A stretch of DNA of 64,000 nucleotides from Caryophanales bacterium (GTDB lineage: Bacteria; Bacillota; Bacilli; JARBTR01): the NCBI GenBank assembly GCA_029240105.1, contig JARBTR010000002.1:62001-126000 (forward strand). Direction: 5' to 3'. Position numbers and translations under genes: made by a program. This document shows, in pieces, positions 37,577 to 46,944 of this stretch. Each line of letters opens with the position of its first letter. Within the stretch, counting starts at the first letter, position 1. Under the pieces are notes generated by a model that had not been told where the DNA came from, did not search any database, and saw only the letters and a program-made list of their open reading frames with translations.

Positions 37577-37987
37577 ATGGAAATTCTAAAAATCAAGGGC
37601 TATGAACTTGAGAAATCAGCCCCTACGACTTCCGAAGACTTATTTAATCGTTCAGAAGTTACTGTGATCGTTGACGGCTTTGAACATACATTTTCTGTTT
37701 TGTATGTACGGACTTTCTTTGAGAAACTATGGGCAGAAGTTCCTTTTGAAGAAAACCCAATCTTTCGTTATGAAAATCACGAATTTCAATTAGAGGATAT
37801 TATTGCGTTAGTTATATTGATAAAAAGCTTGGAACTTAAAGATAGAAAAAGAATGTATATTAACGATTATGATGAATTTGCAAGTCATTTTAAAGATTTC
37901 AATTACGAAAAACTAAAGGATGTTTTTATCGGTCTTATTGGCAGAGGAAAATACTTTGTAAAAGCTCCACTAGACTTCTTAGTATAA
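37577..37987 (+). CDS. unrecognised protein downstream of scpB
   Basis: A 136-residue soluble protein rich in Phe, Tyr and acidic residues, with no signal peptide or membrane helix. The ATG follows the scpB stop with no gap, so it is translationally coupled. A terminator follows at 37999. B. subtilis has ypuI at this place, but I see no similarity to it. The mix of beta-strand-like (EVTVIVDGFEHTFSVLYV) and helical (LEDIIALVILIKSLEL) segments suggests a compact domain. Function unknown. Confidence 0.7.
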   Translation: MEILKIKGYELEKSAPTTSEDLFNRSEVTVIVDGFEHTFSVLYVRTFFEKLWAEVPFEENPIFRYENHEFQLEDIIALVILIKSLELKDRKRMYINDYDEFASHFKDFNYEKLKDVFIGLIGRGKYFVKAPLDFLV

Positions 37988-37998
37988 AATTTATTTCA

Positions 37999-38024
37999 GG
38001 CGATCGCTGGATCGTCTTTTTTTT
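37999..38024 (+). terminator. intrinsic terminator after the scp operon
   Basis: A 7-bp stem GGCGATC/GATCGTC with a GCTG loop and T8. Confidence 0.85.
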
Positions 38025-38154
38025 ATTGTAAAAAGCGCAATATCGTCATTTTAATACATTAAAGATTTCATAATTTAATTGTACAAGCATAATTTAGATT
38101 ATCAAAAATTTTACAGATAAGTAATTTTTAAAATTGCTTTACAAGGAGTCTAAA

Positions 38155-39327
38155 TTGAGAAATATAGATTATTTTAATTTTCCAAAACTAAGATTGCTCT
38201 TCATTACATTCATTCTTTTATTAAATGTTTTAACTCCAGTAAAGGAAGTAAAAGCCGTACAAACCATTGGACTAAGTGCCAAAAGCGCAATTTTGATGGA
38301 ACAAAAAACCGGTAGAATTATTTTTGAACGTGATGCTCATACAAAACGAAAAATCGCTAGCATTACAAAAATAATGACTGCAATCATAGCTATTGAGTCA
38401 GGTAAGTTAAAAGATGAAGTCACTATTACACCTGAAATGATAAAAACTGAAGGTTCATCTATCTATCTCCAAGTGGGTGAAAAAATCAGTCTAGAAGAAT
38501 TAGTCTATGGACTTATGCTTCGTTCAGGAAATGATGCTGCTCAAGCCATTGCGATAACAGTAGGTGGAAGCTTGCCAGGATTTGTGATGATGATGAATGA
38601 TAAAGCTGCATGGATTGGAATGACTGATACGAATTTTACAAATCCGCATGGTTTGGATGATGGGGATAAGCATGTATCCACTGCATATGACATGGCGCTA
38701 TTAACAAAGTATGCTATGGGAAATAAGATTTTTAGACAGGTTTCGTCAACAAAAGTATATAAACCTACAATTGAAAATAGAGAATGGAGTAGTGTTTGGA
38801 AAAATAAAAACAAAATGCTTACAAAATACTACAAATTCTGTACTGGAGGAAAAACTGGCTTCACAAAAGCAGCTGGTAGGACACTTGTATCTACTGCAGA
38901 AAAAAATGGAATGAAACTAATAGCAGTAACAATTGATGCATCGGATGACTGGAATGATCATCGTTATATGTTTGAGTTGGCATATGAAAAATATAAACTA
39001 AATACGTTTATTGATAAAGGTTACCTATTAGGAGTTGGAAAAGAACCATTAAGGAATCATATTGGTCTTGATTCTGCACTTATATATCCCACTTCACCAA
39101 AAGAGAACGAGTCAATAGAGGTAAAATATACGTTACTAGATATCGACCCAACTAAAGTTAGTAAAAATAAAATACCGCATGTAGTTGGAGTTGTAGAACT
39201 TTGGTTAAATAATAAAATTATTTCATCTAAACCCATTTATTATAAGAAAAATGAATACAAAAAAACATTTTTAGAAGAACTGAACGGTGTATTCCACACT
39301 TTCATTGGGAGTAATCCAAATGGTTAA
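38155..39327 (+). CDS. dacB: D-alanyl-D-alanine carboxypeptidase DacB (sporulation PBP5*)
   Basis: A 390-residue penicillin-binding protein with an N-terminal signal segment (FITFILLLNVLTPVKEVKA). The active-site set is complete: S69 in SITK, S124 in SGN and K233 in KTG. It trims cortex peptidoglycan stem peptides during spore formation. The start is TTG 38155, six bases after AAGGAG; an earlier TTG overlaps that site. It overlaps spmA by 8 bases, the usual dacB-spmA-spmB operon. Confidence 0.9.
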   Translation: MRNIDYFNFPKLRLLFITFILLLNVLTPVKEVKAVQTIGLSAKSAILMEQKTGRIIFERDAHTKRKIASITKIMTAIIAIESGKLKDEVTITPEMIKTEGSSIYLQVGEKISLEELVYGLMLRSGNDAAQAIAITVGGSLPGFVMMMNDKAAWIGMTDTNFTNPHGLDDGDKHVSTAYDMALLTKYAMGNKIFRQVSSTKVYKPTIENREWSSVWKNKNKMLTKYYKFCTGGKTGFTKAAGRTLVSTAEKNGMKLIAVTIDASDDWNDHRYMFELAYEKYKLNTFIDKGYLLGVGKEPLRNHIGLDSALIYPTSPKENESIEVKYTLLDIDPTKVSKNKIPHVVGVVELWLNNKIISSKPIYYKKNEYKKTFLEELNGVFHTFIGSNPNG

Positions 39328-39913
39328 TTATTTTTGGATATTCATGTGTGTAAGTGGTATTATATATGCATTTTTTAATGGAACAGTAGATCAAGTTAAT
39401 ATTGCGATTTTTGAAAGTGCGAAGGAGTCAGTCTCAATTTGTATTGGGTTAATCAGTGTACTTGTATTTTGGTTGGGGATTATGAAGGTTGCAGAAGATT
39501 CAGGACTTTTAGAGAAAATATCAAAAATATTTTTTCCTTTAATTCATGTCATCTTTCCAGAGGTACCAAAAAAGCACCCAGCTTTGGGGTATATTTTATC
39601 AAACATGATTGCTAATATGTTTGGCTTAGGTAATGCTGCAACACCATTAGGAATTAAAGCAATGGAAGAGCTTAATGATCTAAATAAAGGCAGTGATAGT
39701 CCAAGTAGATCAATGACAACATTCATAGCTCTGAACACTGCAGGGCTTACCATTTTACCCACAACAGTCATAGTCATCAGAATGAATAATCACGCTCAAA
39801 ACCCTACAGAAATTATTGGGTTTGTCTTTATAGCAACCGTAATTTCAACAATTCTAACACTCATATTAGACCGGTACTTACACAATATAAATGCAAAAAA
39901 AATGCGCAGGTGA
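39320..39913 (+). CDS. spmA: spore maturation protein A
   Basis: A 197-residue nucleoside-recognition (Gate) domain membrane protein. It contains SNMIANMFGLGNAATPLGIKA and LNTAGLTILPTTVI, typical of SpmA. Together with SpmB it affects spore core dehydration and heat resistance. ATG 39320 with GGGAG upstream lies in the end of dacB. SpmB starts 5 bases after its stop. Confidence 0.93.
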   Translation: MVNYFWIFMCVSGIIYAFFNGTVDQVNIAIFESAKESVSICIGLISVLVFWLGIMKVAEDSGLLEKISKIFFPLIHVIFPEVPKKHPALGYILSNMIANMFGLGNAATPLGIKAMEELNDLNKGSDSPSRSMTTFIALNTAGLTILPTTVIVIRMNNHAQNPTEIIGFVFIATVISTILTLILDRYLHNINAKKMRR

Positions 39914-39917
39914 TTAT

Positions 39918-40451
39918 ATGGAATTCCTTTCCTTAATATCGACCTGGATGATTCCGGGTATCATTTTGATTACCTTAATTTATGCAATCATGAAAAAAAC
40001 ACTGGCTTATGAAAGTTTTGTCATTGGTGGGAAAGAGGGAATACAAATTGCTGTATCCATTATTCCTTATTTGGTTGGAATGATGGTTGCGATCGGTATT
40101 TTCCGAGCCTCTGGGCTTATGGATGCCTTTATAAATTTAGTTGCTCCACTTTTTCAACAGCTGGGGATACCAAAAGAGGTTGTCCCGATTGCTCTAATTC
40201 GTCCCATTTCCGGTAATGCGGCGCTTGGAATGACAAATGATTTGCTGAAAATATACGGTCCTGATTCTTTAATTGGAATGATGGCTTCAACAGTCCATGC
40301 AAGTTCAGATACGACGTTTTATGTACTTACCGTTTATTTTGGTGCTATCGGCATGAAAAAAATGGGCAACACAATAAAAATTGCTTTATTTGGTGACTTA
40401 GTAGGAATTATAGCAGCAATTTTACTCGTCATTTTCTTTTGGAATAAATAA
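39918..40451 (+). CDS. spmB: spore maturation protein B
   Basis: A 177-residue Gate-domain membrane protein, the partner of SpmA. LIRPISGNAALGM and ASTVHASSDTTFYV are family hallmarks. The ATG at 39918 follows GCAGGTG. It is the last gene of the dacB-spmA-spmB operon. No clear terminator follows in the 99-bp gap before rluB. Confidence 0.93.
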   Translation: MEFLSLISTWMIPGIILITLIYAIMKKTLAYESFVIGGKEGIQIAVSIIPYLVGMMVAIGIFRASGLMDAFINLVAPLFQQLGIPKEVVPIALIRPISGNAALGMTNDLLKIYGPDSLIGMMASTVHASSDTTFYVLTVYFGAIGMKKMGNTIKIALFGDLVGIIAAILLVIFFWNK

Positions 40452-40550
40452 AAATTTTTAACCTTTTCTTATAAATCAAGTTTTAGCCTATAATCTTTGT
40501 AAAAATAGTGTACAATGAAATGTATACATTTTACGAAGAATGGTGAAAGA

Positions 40551-41273
40551 ATGGAAAGACTACAAAAAGTTATTGCTCATTCGGGCGTTGCATCAAGAAG
40601 AAAAGCAGAACAACTTATTTTAGAAGGACGAGTAACTGTCAATGGAGAAGTTGTTCGCGAATTAGGTACAAAAGTAAGACCAAGTGATGATGTTGAAGTT
40701 AACGGTGTCCGATTAGAAAAGGAAGAACCGGTTTATTTTATTTTGTACAAGCCACGAGGTGTTGTATCAACTGTTAATGACGATAAAGGCAGAAAAACAG
40801 TAGCAAATTTTTTCGATCATTTAAAATTTCGTTTATACCCTGTAGGGAGATTGGACTATGATACTTCAGGTTTGATTATCATGACGAATGATGGAGAGTT
40901 TGCCAACTATTTAATGCACCCGAAATTCAAAATTGAAAAAAAATATGTGGCTAAAGTTCAGGGTGCTATACCAAGAGAAAAGCTAAAAGAATTAGAATAT
41001 GGAGTTCAATTAGAAGAGGGGAAAACTGCGCCTGCTAAGGTAAATATGCTCTCATTTGATAGAACAAAAGGAACTTCCATCGTTGAGTTGACCATTCATG
41101 AAGGACGCAATCGACAAGTTCGTAGAATGTTTGAAGCAATAGGTGCTCCTGTTATTAAATTAAAACGAGAACAATATGCTTTTTTAACATTAACTGGGTT
41201 AAATGCCGGGGAATTTAGAGAACTAACCCCTAAAGAAGTGAAACAACTCAGAAATATGGCGATTAACAAATAA
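40551..41273 (+). CDS. rluB: ribosomal large-subunit pseudouridine synthase B
   Basis: A 240-residue protein with an N-terminal S4 RNA-binding domain (RLQKVIAHSGVASRRKAEQLI) and a RsuA/RluB catalytic domain with the nucleophile Asp in GRLDYDTSGL. The motif EGRNRQVRRMFEAIG is intact. It modifies 23S rRNA in helix 90-92. The ATG at 40551 follows GGTGAAAG. A terminator follows directly. Confidence 0.92.
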   Translation: MERLQKVIAHSGVASRRKAEQLILEGRVTVNGEVVRELGTKVRPSDDVEVNGVRLEKEEPVYFILYKPRGVVSTVNDDKGRKTVANFFDHLKFRLYPVGRLDYDTSGLIIMTNDGEFANYLMHPKFKIEKKYVAKVQGAIPREKLKELEYGVQLEEGKTAPAKVNMLSFDRTKGTSIVELTIHEGRNRQVRRMFEAIGAPVIKLKREQYAFLTLTGLNAGEFRELTPKEVKQLRNMAINK

Positions 41274-41281
41274 TTCATTAG

Positions 41282-41315
41282 AAGCTAGGAGAAAATCAAA
41301 ATCCTGGCTTTTTTT
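41282..41315 (+). terminator. intrinsic terminator after rluB
   Basis: A 9-bp stem AAGCTAGGA/TCCTGGCTT (one G-T pair) with an 11-base loop and T7. Confidence 0.85.
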
Positions 41316-41539
41316 CATGTAAATTTAGAAAGTATATAATTTTGCAACCAAAAAAAACTAATGAAGTATTCGAAGAAAAGATAGGTATTTGTGAGGATTT
41401 TGAGAGTTTTATGTGTTTTTTCTTAAAAATTGAACTTTTTTGCACAATTTCATCCAAACCGTGTTAAAATAAGGCCATGCTATAAAATAGTTGTTGACAT
41501 AAATTGTGAACATCGATTTAAAAATATGGGGTGTATCGA

Positions 41540-42262
41540 ATGGAAGAACAAGTAAGACTATTACTCGTTGATGACGAGGATCGCATTAGAAGATTGTTAA
41601 AAATGTATCTAGAAAGAGAAGGCTATGAAATAGATGAAGCCTCCAACGGTGTCGAGGCCGTTGATATGGCTTTAAAAAATGATTACGATTTAATTGTACT
41701 TGATGTGATGATGCCTGAAAAAGATGGTATCGAAGCTTGTAAGGAAATTCGAGAACAAAAGGCAACACCAATCATTATGCTTACAGCTAAAGGCGAAGAA
41801 ATGAATAGAGTTCAAGGTTTTGAAGCTGGTACTGATGATTATATCGTTAAACCATTTAGTCCAAGAGAAGTTGTTCTTCGCGTAAAAGCTTTATTAAGAA
41901 GAGCTTCAAAGCAAGTATATATACCAACTGACGTTGTTACTAAAGATGTTATTGTTTTTCCTTTCTTAACAATTGACAATGATGCTCATCGTGTAATTGC
42001 TGAGGGTAAAGAAGTCTCGTTAACGCCAAAAGAATATGAATTACTTTTATTTTTAGCAAAGTCTCATGATAAGGTTTTTGATCGCGAGCAATTATTAAAA
42101 GCAGTATGGCATTATGAATTTTTTGGAGATTTAAGAACAGTTGATACCCATGTAAAACGTTTAAGAGAAAAATTAAATCGTGTATCAGAAGACGCAGCAA
42201 AAATGATCGTTACAGTATGGGGAGTAGGCTACAAGTTTGAAGTAGCCGTTACAACGCACTAA
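41540..42262 (+). CDS. resD: response regulator ResD
   Basis: A 240-residue OmpR-family regulator with receiver D55 (VLDVMMP) and a C-terminal winged helix (DTHVKRLREKL). Sequence, length and position match ResD, which controls respiration and anaerobic genes. The ATG at 41540 after GGGGTG is used. In B. subtilis resA-resB-resC lie between rluB and resD; here only 266 bp of noncoding sequence separate the two. A possible promoter has TTGACA near 41494. It overlaps resE by one base (TAATG). Confidence 0.9.
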   Translation: MEEQVRLLLVDDEDRIRRLLKMYLEREGYEIDEASNGVEAVDMALKNDYDLIVLDVMMPEKDGIEACKEIREQKATPIIMLTAKGEEMNRVQGFEAGTDDYIVKPFSPREVVLRVKALLRRASKQVYIPTDVVTKDVIVFPFLTIDNDAHRVIAEGKEVSLTPKEYELLLFLAKSHDKVFDREQLLKAVWHYEFFGDLRTVDTHVKRLREKLNRVSEDAAKMIVTVWGVGYKFEVAVTTH

Positions 42263-44037
42263 TGCTGTTTAAAAGTGTTATTGGTAAGCTTTGGCTTACC
42301 ATTGTTTTTTTATTCACAATTGTTCTTGTACTTCTGATGGTGTTACTGCTCCAGTTTTATCATAATTATTATTTAGATGAAGTTAAAACAAATTTAAAGG
42401 AAACGAATGAAAATTTAGTTAAGGTTTTTAAAGAACATGGACTTTCAAAGGTTACAATTAATTTTGCCTATGAAAGCAATGTTGAGGATATCGATTTTAT
42501 TGTATTGCTTGAGAATGGTAATTTATTAGGGTCTTCTAAAAATATTGATGAAGAAATGGCCAAAGAATACATTAAAAATGCAAGCCGCTTGGTAAATCCT
42601 ATTGAACAAAATAAATCTGTTTTTGAAACCATACATTTACCTAAAGTATTTGGTTGGGACGATAAAACGCAGGGGATTATTTTTGGGACACCAGTTAAGT
42701 TAAATGGATTAAACGGAGCGATATATTCATATCAATCTCTGGCACTTATAGATCAGTCCGTTAAAACAATTACTTCTTATGTGTTTGTTGCAATCGGAAT
42801 TGGTATACTCTTAACTACCATACTTGCTTTCTTTTTATCAACAAAAGTGACAAGACCACTTCGCGAAATGCGGGACATGTCGCTTGAGATTTCGAAGGGG
42901 AATTTTGATCAAGAAATACCTATTCAATCAAATGACGAAATTGGCGACCTAACTGTTACTTTTAATGAAATGGCTAGACAATTAAAGATGTCCATAACGG
43001 GATTGAATCAAGAAAAGGAACACTTAGCAAGTATCCTTAAAAGTATGAATGGCGGTGTTGTAACACTAGGTGCAAATGGTGAAATTTTGTTGACGAATTC
43101 ACCTGCAGACACATTCATTCGATATTGTAATTTCGAAAAAACCAAATCTTTACAACTTGCAAATCATACGCAAGTTCCAGAATTGTTATTAAACTTGTTT
43201 AAAAAGGTAAAAGAGACTGAGAATGCTCAATTTATAGATGTTTCATTTCAAGGTCATGACTGGTTAATTACTATGTCACCTTTATACCACCTGGATACGA
43301 TTCGTGGCGCTGTTGCCATTATACGCGAAACCACTGAAGAGAAGCAGTTGGATAAACTGCGTAAAGATTTTATTGCCAACGTATCTCACGAACTTCGTAC
43401 TCCAATGGTAATGCTTCAAGGTTATAGTGAGGCTATTATAGACGACATTGCTGAATCTCAAGAAGAGAAAAGAGAAATGGCGCGTATTATCCATGACGAA
43501 TCACTTCGAATTGGCCGTTTAGTGAATGATTTTTTAGATTTGGCACGAATGGAAGCTGGTTTTAACCAATTTGATAAGCAGGCAGTTGAAATTAAACCTT
43601 ACCTAGAAAAAATAGCATATAAATTCCATGGTTTAGCAAATGAAAAAAAGATCACTCTTTCAGTTGTGGTTGAATCAGATCATATTGTTGCTCATTTTGA
43701 TCCGGATCGAATAGAACAAGTTTTTACAAATCTTGTTGACAATGCGATTAGACATACGAATGAAGGTGGAACAGTTGAAATTATTCATGAATCCACTCAA
43801 AAGGGAAACAATTTCCACGTAAAAGATTCAGGTGCTGGAATTTCAGAAGAAGATTTACCATATGTTTTTGAACGTTTTTACAAAGTTGATAAAGCTCGAA
43901 CACGTGGTAAAACTGGAACTGGTCTTGGACTATCAATCGCGAAGAATATTGTTGTAGGACATAATGGAATCATAACTGTTAGCAGTAAACTAGGTTTATG
44001 GACTAGATTCTCATTCTTTATTCCGGAAGATGTATAA
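42262..44037 (+). CDS. resE: sensor histidine kinase ResE
   Basis: A 591-residue membrane kinase: helix at about 10-30, an outside sensor domain, a second helix at about 172-194, HAMP, PAS, HisKA with H376 in NVSHELRTP, and HATPase (GTGLGLSIAKN). It phosphorylates ResD in response to oxygen or redox status. Start and stop overlap (TAATG) with resD give translational coupling. Length matches ResE (589). Confidence 0.92.
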   Translation: MLFKSVIGKLWLTIVFLFTIVLVLLMVLLLQFYHNYYLDEVKTNLKETNENLVKVFKEHGLSKVTINFAYESNVEDIDFIVLLENGNLLGSSKNIDEEMAKEYIKNASRLVNPIEQNKSVFETIHLPKVFGWDDKTQGIIFGTPVKLNGLNGAIYSYQSLALIDQSVKTITSYVFVAIGIGILLTTILAFFLSTKVTRPLREMRDMSLEISKGNFDQEIPIQSNDEIGDLTVTFNEMARQLKMSITGLNQEKEHLASILKSMNGGVVTLGANGEILLTNSPADTFIRYCNFEKTKSLQLANHTQVPELLLNLFKKVKETENAQFIDVSFQGHDWLITMSPLYHLDTIRGAVAIIRETTEEKQLDKLRKDFIANVSHELRTPMVMLQGYSEAIIDDIAESQEEKREMARIIHDESLRIGRLVNDFLDLARMEAGFNQFDKQAVEIKPYLEKIAYKFHGLANEKKITLSVVVESDHIVAHFDPDRIEQVFTNLVDNAIRHTNEGGTVEIIHESTQKGNNFHVKDSGAGISEEDLPYVFERFYKVDKARTRGKTGTGLGLSIAKNIVVGHNGIITVSSKLGLWTRFSFFIPEDV

Positions 44038-44048
44038 TTGATAAAAGA

Positions 44049-44080
44049 AAGATGGTGGTTAATTTTTCCACCATCTTTTT
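44049..44080 (+). terminator. intrinsic terminator after resE
   Basis: A 10-bp stem AAGATGGTGG/CCACCATCTT with a 9-base loop and T tail. Confidence 0.9.
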
Positions 44081-44168
44081 AGCTAAACAATGTATTTTTA
44101 TCGTTAAAACATCTACACAAAAGTAATAAAATCAGTTAAAATAGAAAAGTATCATAATATGTGATCTG

Positions 44169-44306
44169 TCTTCAGGGCGGGGTGAAATTCCCCACCGGCG
44201 GTATTGAAATGGTGTCATTTCTAAGCCCGCGAGCCGAGAAACAAAAGTTTCAGAGCATGATTTGGTGTAAATCCAAAGCCGACAGTATAGTCTGGATGGG
44301 AGAAGA
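44169..44306 (+). ncRNA. FMN riboswitch (RFN element)
   Basis: The conserved blocks are all present in order: TCTTCAGGGC, GGGTGAAATTCCC, CCGGCGGT, GCCCGCGAGCC, GGTGTAAATCC, AGCCGACAGTATAGTC and GGATGGGAGAAGA. TCTTC and GAAGA close the P1 helix. A terminator at 44361 forms the expression platform, so FMN is expected to shut off the downstream ribU. Confidence 0.97.
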
Positions 44307-44360
44307 TGGAGGTTAAAAGGTTTCAGCATAGTCTGAGATCTGTTTGCCTTTGTTAAAAAT

Positions 44361-44395
44361 TCTCCCTCTATCTTTTGGTAGGGGGATTTCTTTTT
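44361..44395 (+). terminator. riboswitch-controlled terminator before ribU
   Basis: CTCCCTCTA pairs with TAGGGGGA, followed by TTTCTTTTT. It lies 55 bases after the FMN aptamer and ahead of the ribU ribosome site, as expected for transcriptional attenuation. Confidence 0.8.
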
Positions 44396-44444
44396 ATTGA
44401 CATTGGCAGCCCGATTCTTTTTGTCAGATCGGAAAAGAGGAGAA

Positions 44445-45014
44445 ATGGAAAACAAAAACAGAACAAGCAAGAACAGAACGAAAAAGATCGTTGCAACAGG
44501 AATGTTAGGAGCAATAGCTTACATGCTAATGTTGATTAACCCACCAGTATTTGCTGATTTCTTGAGATTGGACATCGGCGACATTCCTGCATTGGTTGGT
44601 GCTTTTGCGTATGGACCTATTGTTGGGGTAGTCGTAGAAATAGTAAAGAATACTTTAGACTACCTATTTAAGGGATCGCCAACTGGAATTCCAATCGGAC
44701 ATCTTGCAAATTTAACAGCTGGTTTGCTTTATGTATTACCCGTTTACTTTGTTTATAGAAAATTTTCAAGTAAAACTGGTTTAATAATAGCTTTTATTAC
44801 AGGAATTGTGATGACGACAGCATTTATGAGTTTGTTAAATTATTATTATTTCTTACCCCTGTATGCTAAATATCTTGGTTTGAATCCCGATAGTTTTGGA
44901 CAAATGATTAAGTACATTATGAAAACAATCGTGCCTTTTAATCTTGTTAAAGGAACGATTGATTCGATTGTTTTTTATATGCTTTTCCCGAAATTAAGTA
45001 AATGGTTTAAATAA
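44445..45014 (+). CDS. ribU: riboflavin transporter RibU (ECF S-component)
   Basis: A 189-residue membrane protein with five to six helices. It contains the FLRLDIGDIPALVGAFAYGP segment that binds riboflavin in RibU (YpaA). It works with the shared ECF module EcfA-A'-T encoded elsewhere. ATG 44445 after AAGAGGAGA is chosen; the earlier frame lies in the leader. The FMN riboswitch directly upstream confirms the assignment. Confidence 0.94.
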   Translation: MENKNRTSKNRTKKIVATGMLGAIAYMLMLINPPVFADFLRLDIGDIPALVGAFAYGPIVGVVVEIVKNTLDYLFKGSPTGIPIGHLANLTAGLLYVLPVYFVYRKFSSKTGLIIAFITGIVMTTAFMSLLNYYYFLPLYAKYLGLNPDSFGQMIKYIMKTIVPFNLVKGTIDSIVFYMLFPKLSKWFK

Positions 45015-45017
45015 CAG

Positions 45018-45053
45018 AAAAAAGCTCAGTTTCATTTAAGAAACTGAGCTTTT
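45018..45053. terminator. bidirectional terminator between ribU and fer
   Basis: A 13-bp stem AAAGCTCAGTTTC/GAAACTGAGCTTT with a 6-base loop, with A and T runs on either side. It is placed between convergent genes. Confidence 0.9.
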
Positions 45054-45065
45054 AATGTGCGTATC

Positions 45066-45362
<297 letters not shown>

Positions 45363-45374
45363 TTATTATGCTAC

Positions 45375-45420
45375 GTCGAACTTATCAACAGTAAAAAAAA
45401 TTATGTCGAACTATCAACAG
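45375..45420. repeat. near-identical 16-17 base direct repeats between fer and ypbF
   Basis: GTCGAACTTATCAACAG (45375) and GTCGAACTATCAACAG (45405) are spaced 30 bases apart, start to start. The second includes TGTCGAA, a Spo0A-box core. They lie in the divergent promoter region and may be a regulator-binding pair. Confidence 0.45.
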
Positions 45421-45565
45421 AAAAAATATACATAATAATTATTCCTAATTGCTATGATTTTTATCACATTTTTTATTGTTTATTTATAATTATTACAATT
45501 AAACAATAAACTAGGAATTACTCATTCTAATAACACTTTTGTCATATGTTAAAATGGTGATGAAA

Positions 45566-46021
45566 ATGGAAAAAATTATTCAAGAATTACCAAAAACAGA
45601 TGAGACAACAAAAGTAATTCTTAATGAACTTGTTGAAAAAAAGGACAAGTTAGATAAGGCAGAAAAGTATTATAGATATCACGTCTTATTCAGTTTTGGT
45701 CTATCAATTATTTTGCTATATAGTATCTATCAAGCCATAGGACAATTTGATGTAATTCATTTTGGAACTTTACAAATGCTTATTACTCAAAATAATTTGA
45801 ATTTATTTTTAGTAATTTTACTTATTCTTGATTTTGCGTGGTTAAAAGTAGCTAAGGGTAAATGTACAAAATTGGAAACGGAGTTTCATCAATTAAGAAT
45901 GGAAATAGTAGATAAAGCTAAAGATCTTTGGAAAAGTGATGAGGCATGGAGTGGAAGACACCATGTGTTCTCGGTAATTAAGGAAAAGTTTGATATTAAT
46001 CTTTATTATGAGAGTAAATAA
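45566..46021 (+). CDS. ypbF: YpbF-like membrane protein (DUF2663)
   Basis: A 151-residue protein. A helical N-terminus is followed by two membrane segments (about 42-62 and 80-102) and a soluble C-terminal part with the YpbF-like pattern LWKSDEAWSGRHHVFSVIKEKFDINLYYESK-type ending. The start is ATG 45566 after GGTGATG; in-frame TTG 45539 is possible but overlaps a TATGTTAAAAT promoter-like box. Next to fer, as in B. subtilis; ypbE, ypbD and recQ do not follow here. Confidence 0.72.
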   Translation: MEKIIQELPKTDETTKVILNELVEKKDKLDKAEKYYRYHVLFSFGLSIILLYSIYQAIGQFDVIHFGTLQMLITQNNLNLFLVILLILDFAWLKVAKGKCTKLETEFHQLRMEIVDKAKDLWKSDEAWSGRHHVFSVIKEKFDINLYYESK

Positions 46022-46125
46022 AAGTTATTTCTAAATTATAATTTTCAGAAAATTTTTAAAAATAATTGAAAAAGCCCATAATATGGATTAAAATTAGTTA
46101 TCACAGTAAAAGTGGAGGTAAAAAA

Positions 46126-46758
46126 ATGTTTGTAAAAAATATTATTATTCCAAAATTAAATTGTTTTACAGTAACAAGAAATACAGCAGTTGGCGATGCA
46201 CTTAAATTAATGAATGATCATAATTTAGATGCACTTCCAGTTTTAGATGGCGATCAATATATTGGCACAATGACCCGCTATCGAATTTACGAACGTTTTT
46301 TTAATTCCCAAGTTGAAAAGGATGAATTTCTAACCAACTTAAAAGTTGGAGAAATCTCTACACTCACTAAAAAAGTTATAAGAGAAGATGAAGTATTTGA
46401 AAAATCTATATTTGAGTTTAAAGATTTCCCACAACTAGCAGTTGTAAATGCTCAAAACGTTTTTTTAGGCATAATCACTCGACATGATGTGCTCGAGCAA
46501 TTTGAAAGTGCATTTGGTATGAATGTGCCAGGTGTCCGCATCACATTAACATCAGTAGAAACGAAAGGTCGTTTGGCTAAACTTGCAGAAGTATCAAAAT
46601 CATTTAATGAGCAGATTATTTCTGTCGTAACTTTTGATGAAACAGACAAATTGGTTCGTCGTATCGTGCTGAAAGTAGCGAAAAATGATAATCTAGCCAA
46701 ATTCTTAGAAAAAGTAGAGTCTGTTGGGTTCCGAGTACTTCATGTTAGTGAAGATTAA
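46126..46758 (+). CDS. CBS-pair protein with ACT-like C-terminus (AcuB-like layout)
   Basis: A 210-residue cytoplasmic protein with two CBS motifs (about residues 5-55 and 75-125, DALPVLDGDQYIGTMTR and LAVVNAQNVFLGIITRHDV) and an ACT-type domain (about 138-208). CBS pairs bind adenosyl ligands and sense energy or nucleotide state. The layout equals that of AcuB, but the identity is too weak by eye for a gene name. ATG 46126 follows GTGGAGG. Confidence 0.8.
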   Translation: MFVKNIIIPKLNCFTVTRNTAVGDALKLMNDHNLDALPVLDGDQYIGTMTRYRIYERFFNSQVEKDEFLTNLKVGEISTLTKKVIREDEVFEKSIFEFKDFPQLAVVNAQNVFLGIITRHDVLEQFESAFGMNVPGVRITLTSVETKGRLAKLAEVSKSFNEQIISVVTFDETDKLVRRIVLKVAKNDNLAKFLEKVESVGFRVLHVSED

Positions 46759-46776
46759 TTTTTTAATAAATAATGC

Positions 46777-46807
46777 AAAGATGGGTCTAATCGATGCCCA
46801 TCTTTTT
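46777..46807 (+). terminator. intrinsic terminator after the CBS-ACT gene
   Basis: AAAGATGGG/CCCATCTTT with a 12-base loop and T tail. Confidence 0.85.
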
Positions 46808-46944
46808 TCTGTTGTAAAATTTATTAATGCTTTACAGTATTTTGTTGATGCTCGTATAATAGGTATTGCTTGATTATTTTATAATGAAGTTAATTTGAGG
46901 AGCATAAATATTGCTCGTAGTACCGTACACATAGGAGGGTCATC

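Noticed and set aside
44132-44470. Open frame on the minus strand across the FMN riboswitch
   Set aside because: It lies over the RFN element and has no ribosome site or codon pattern. It is a by-product of the structured RNA.
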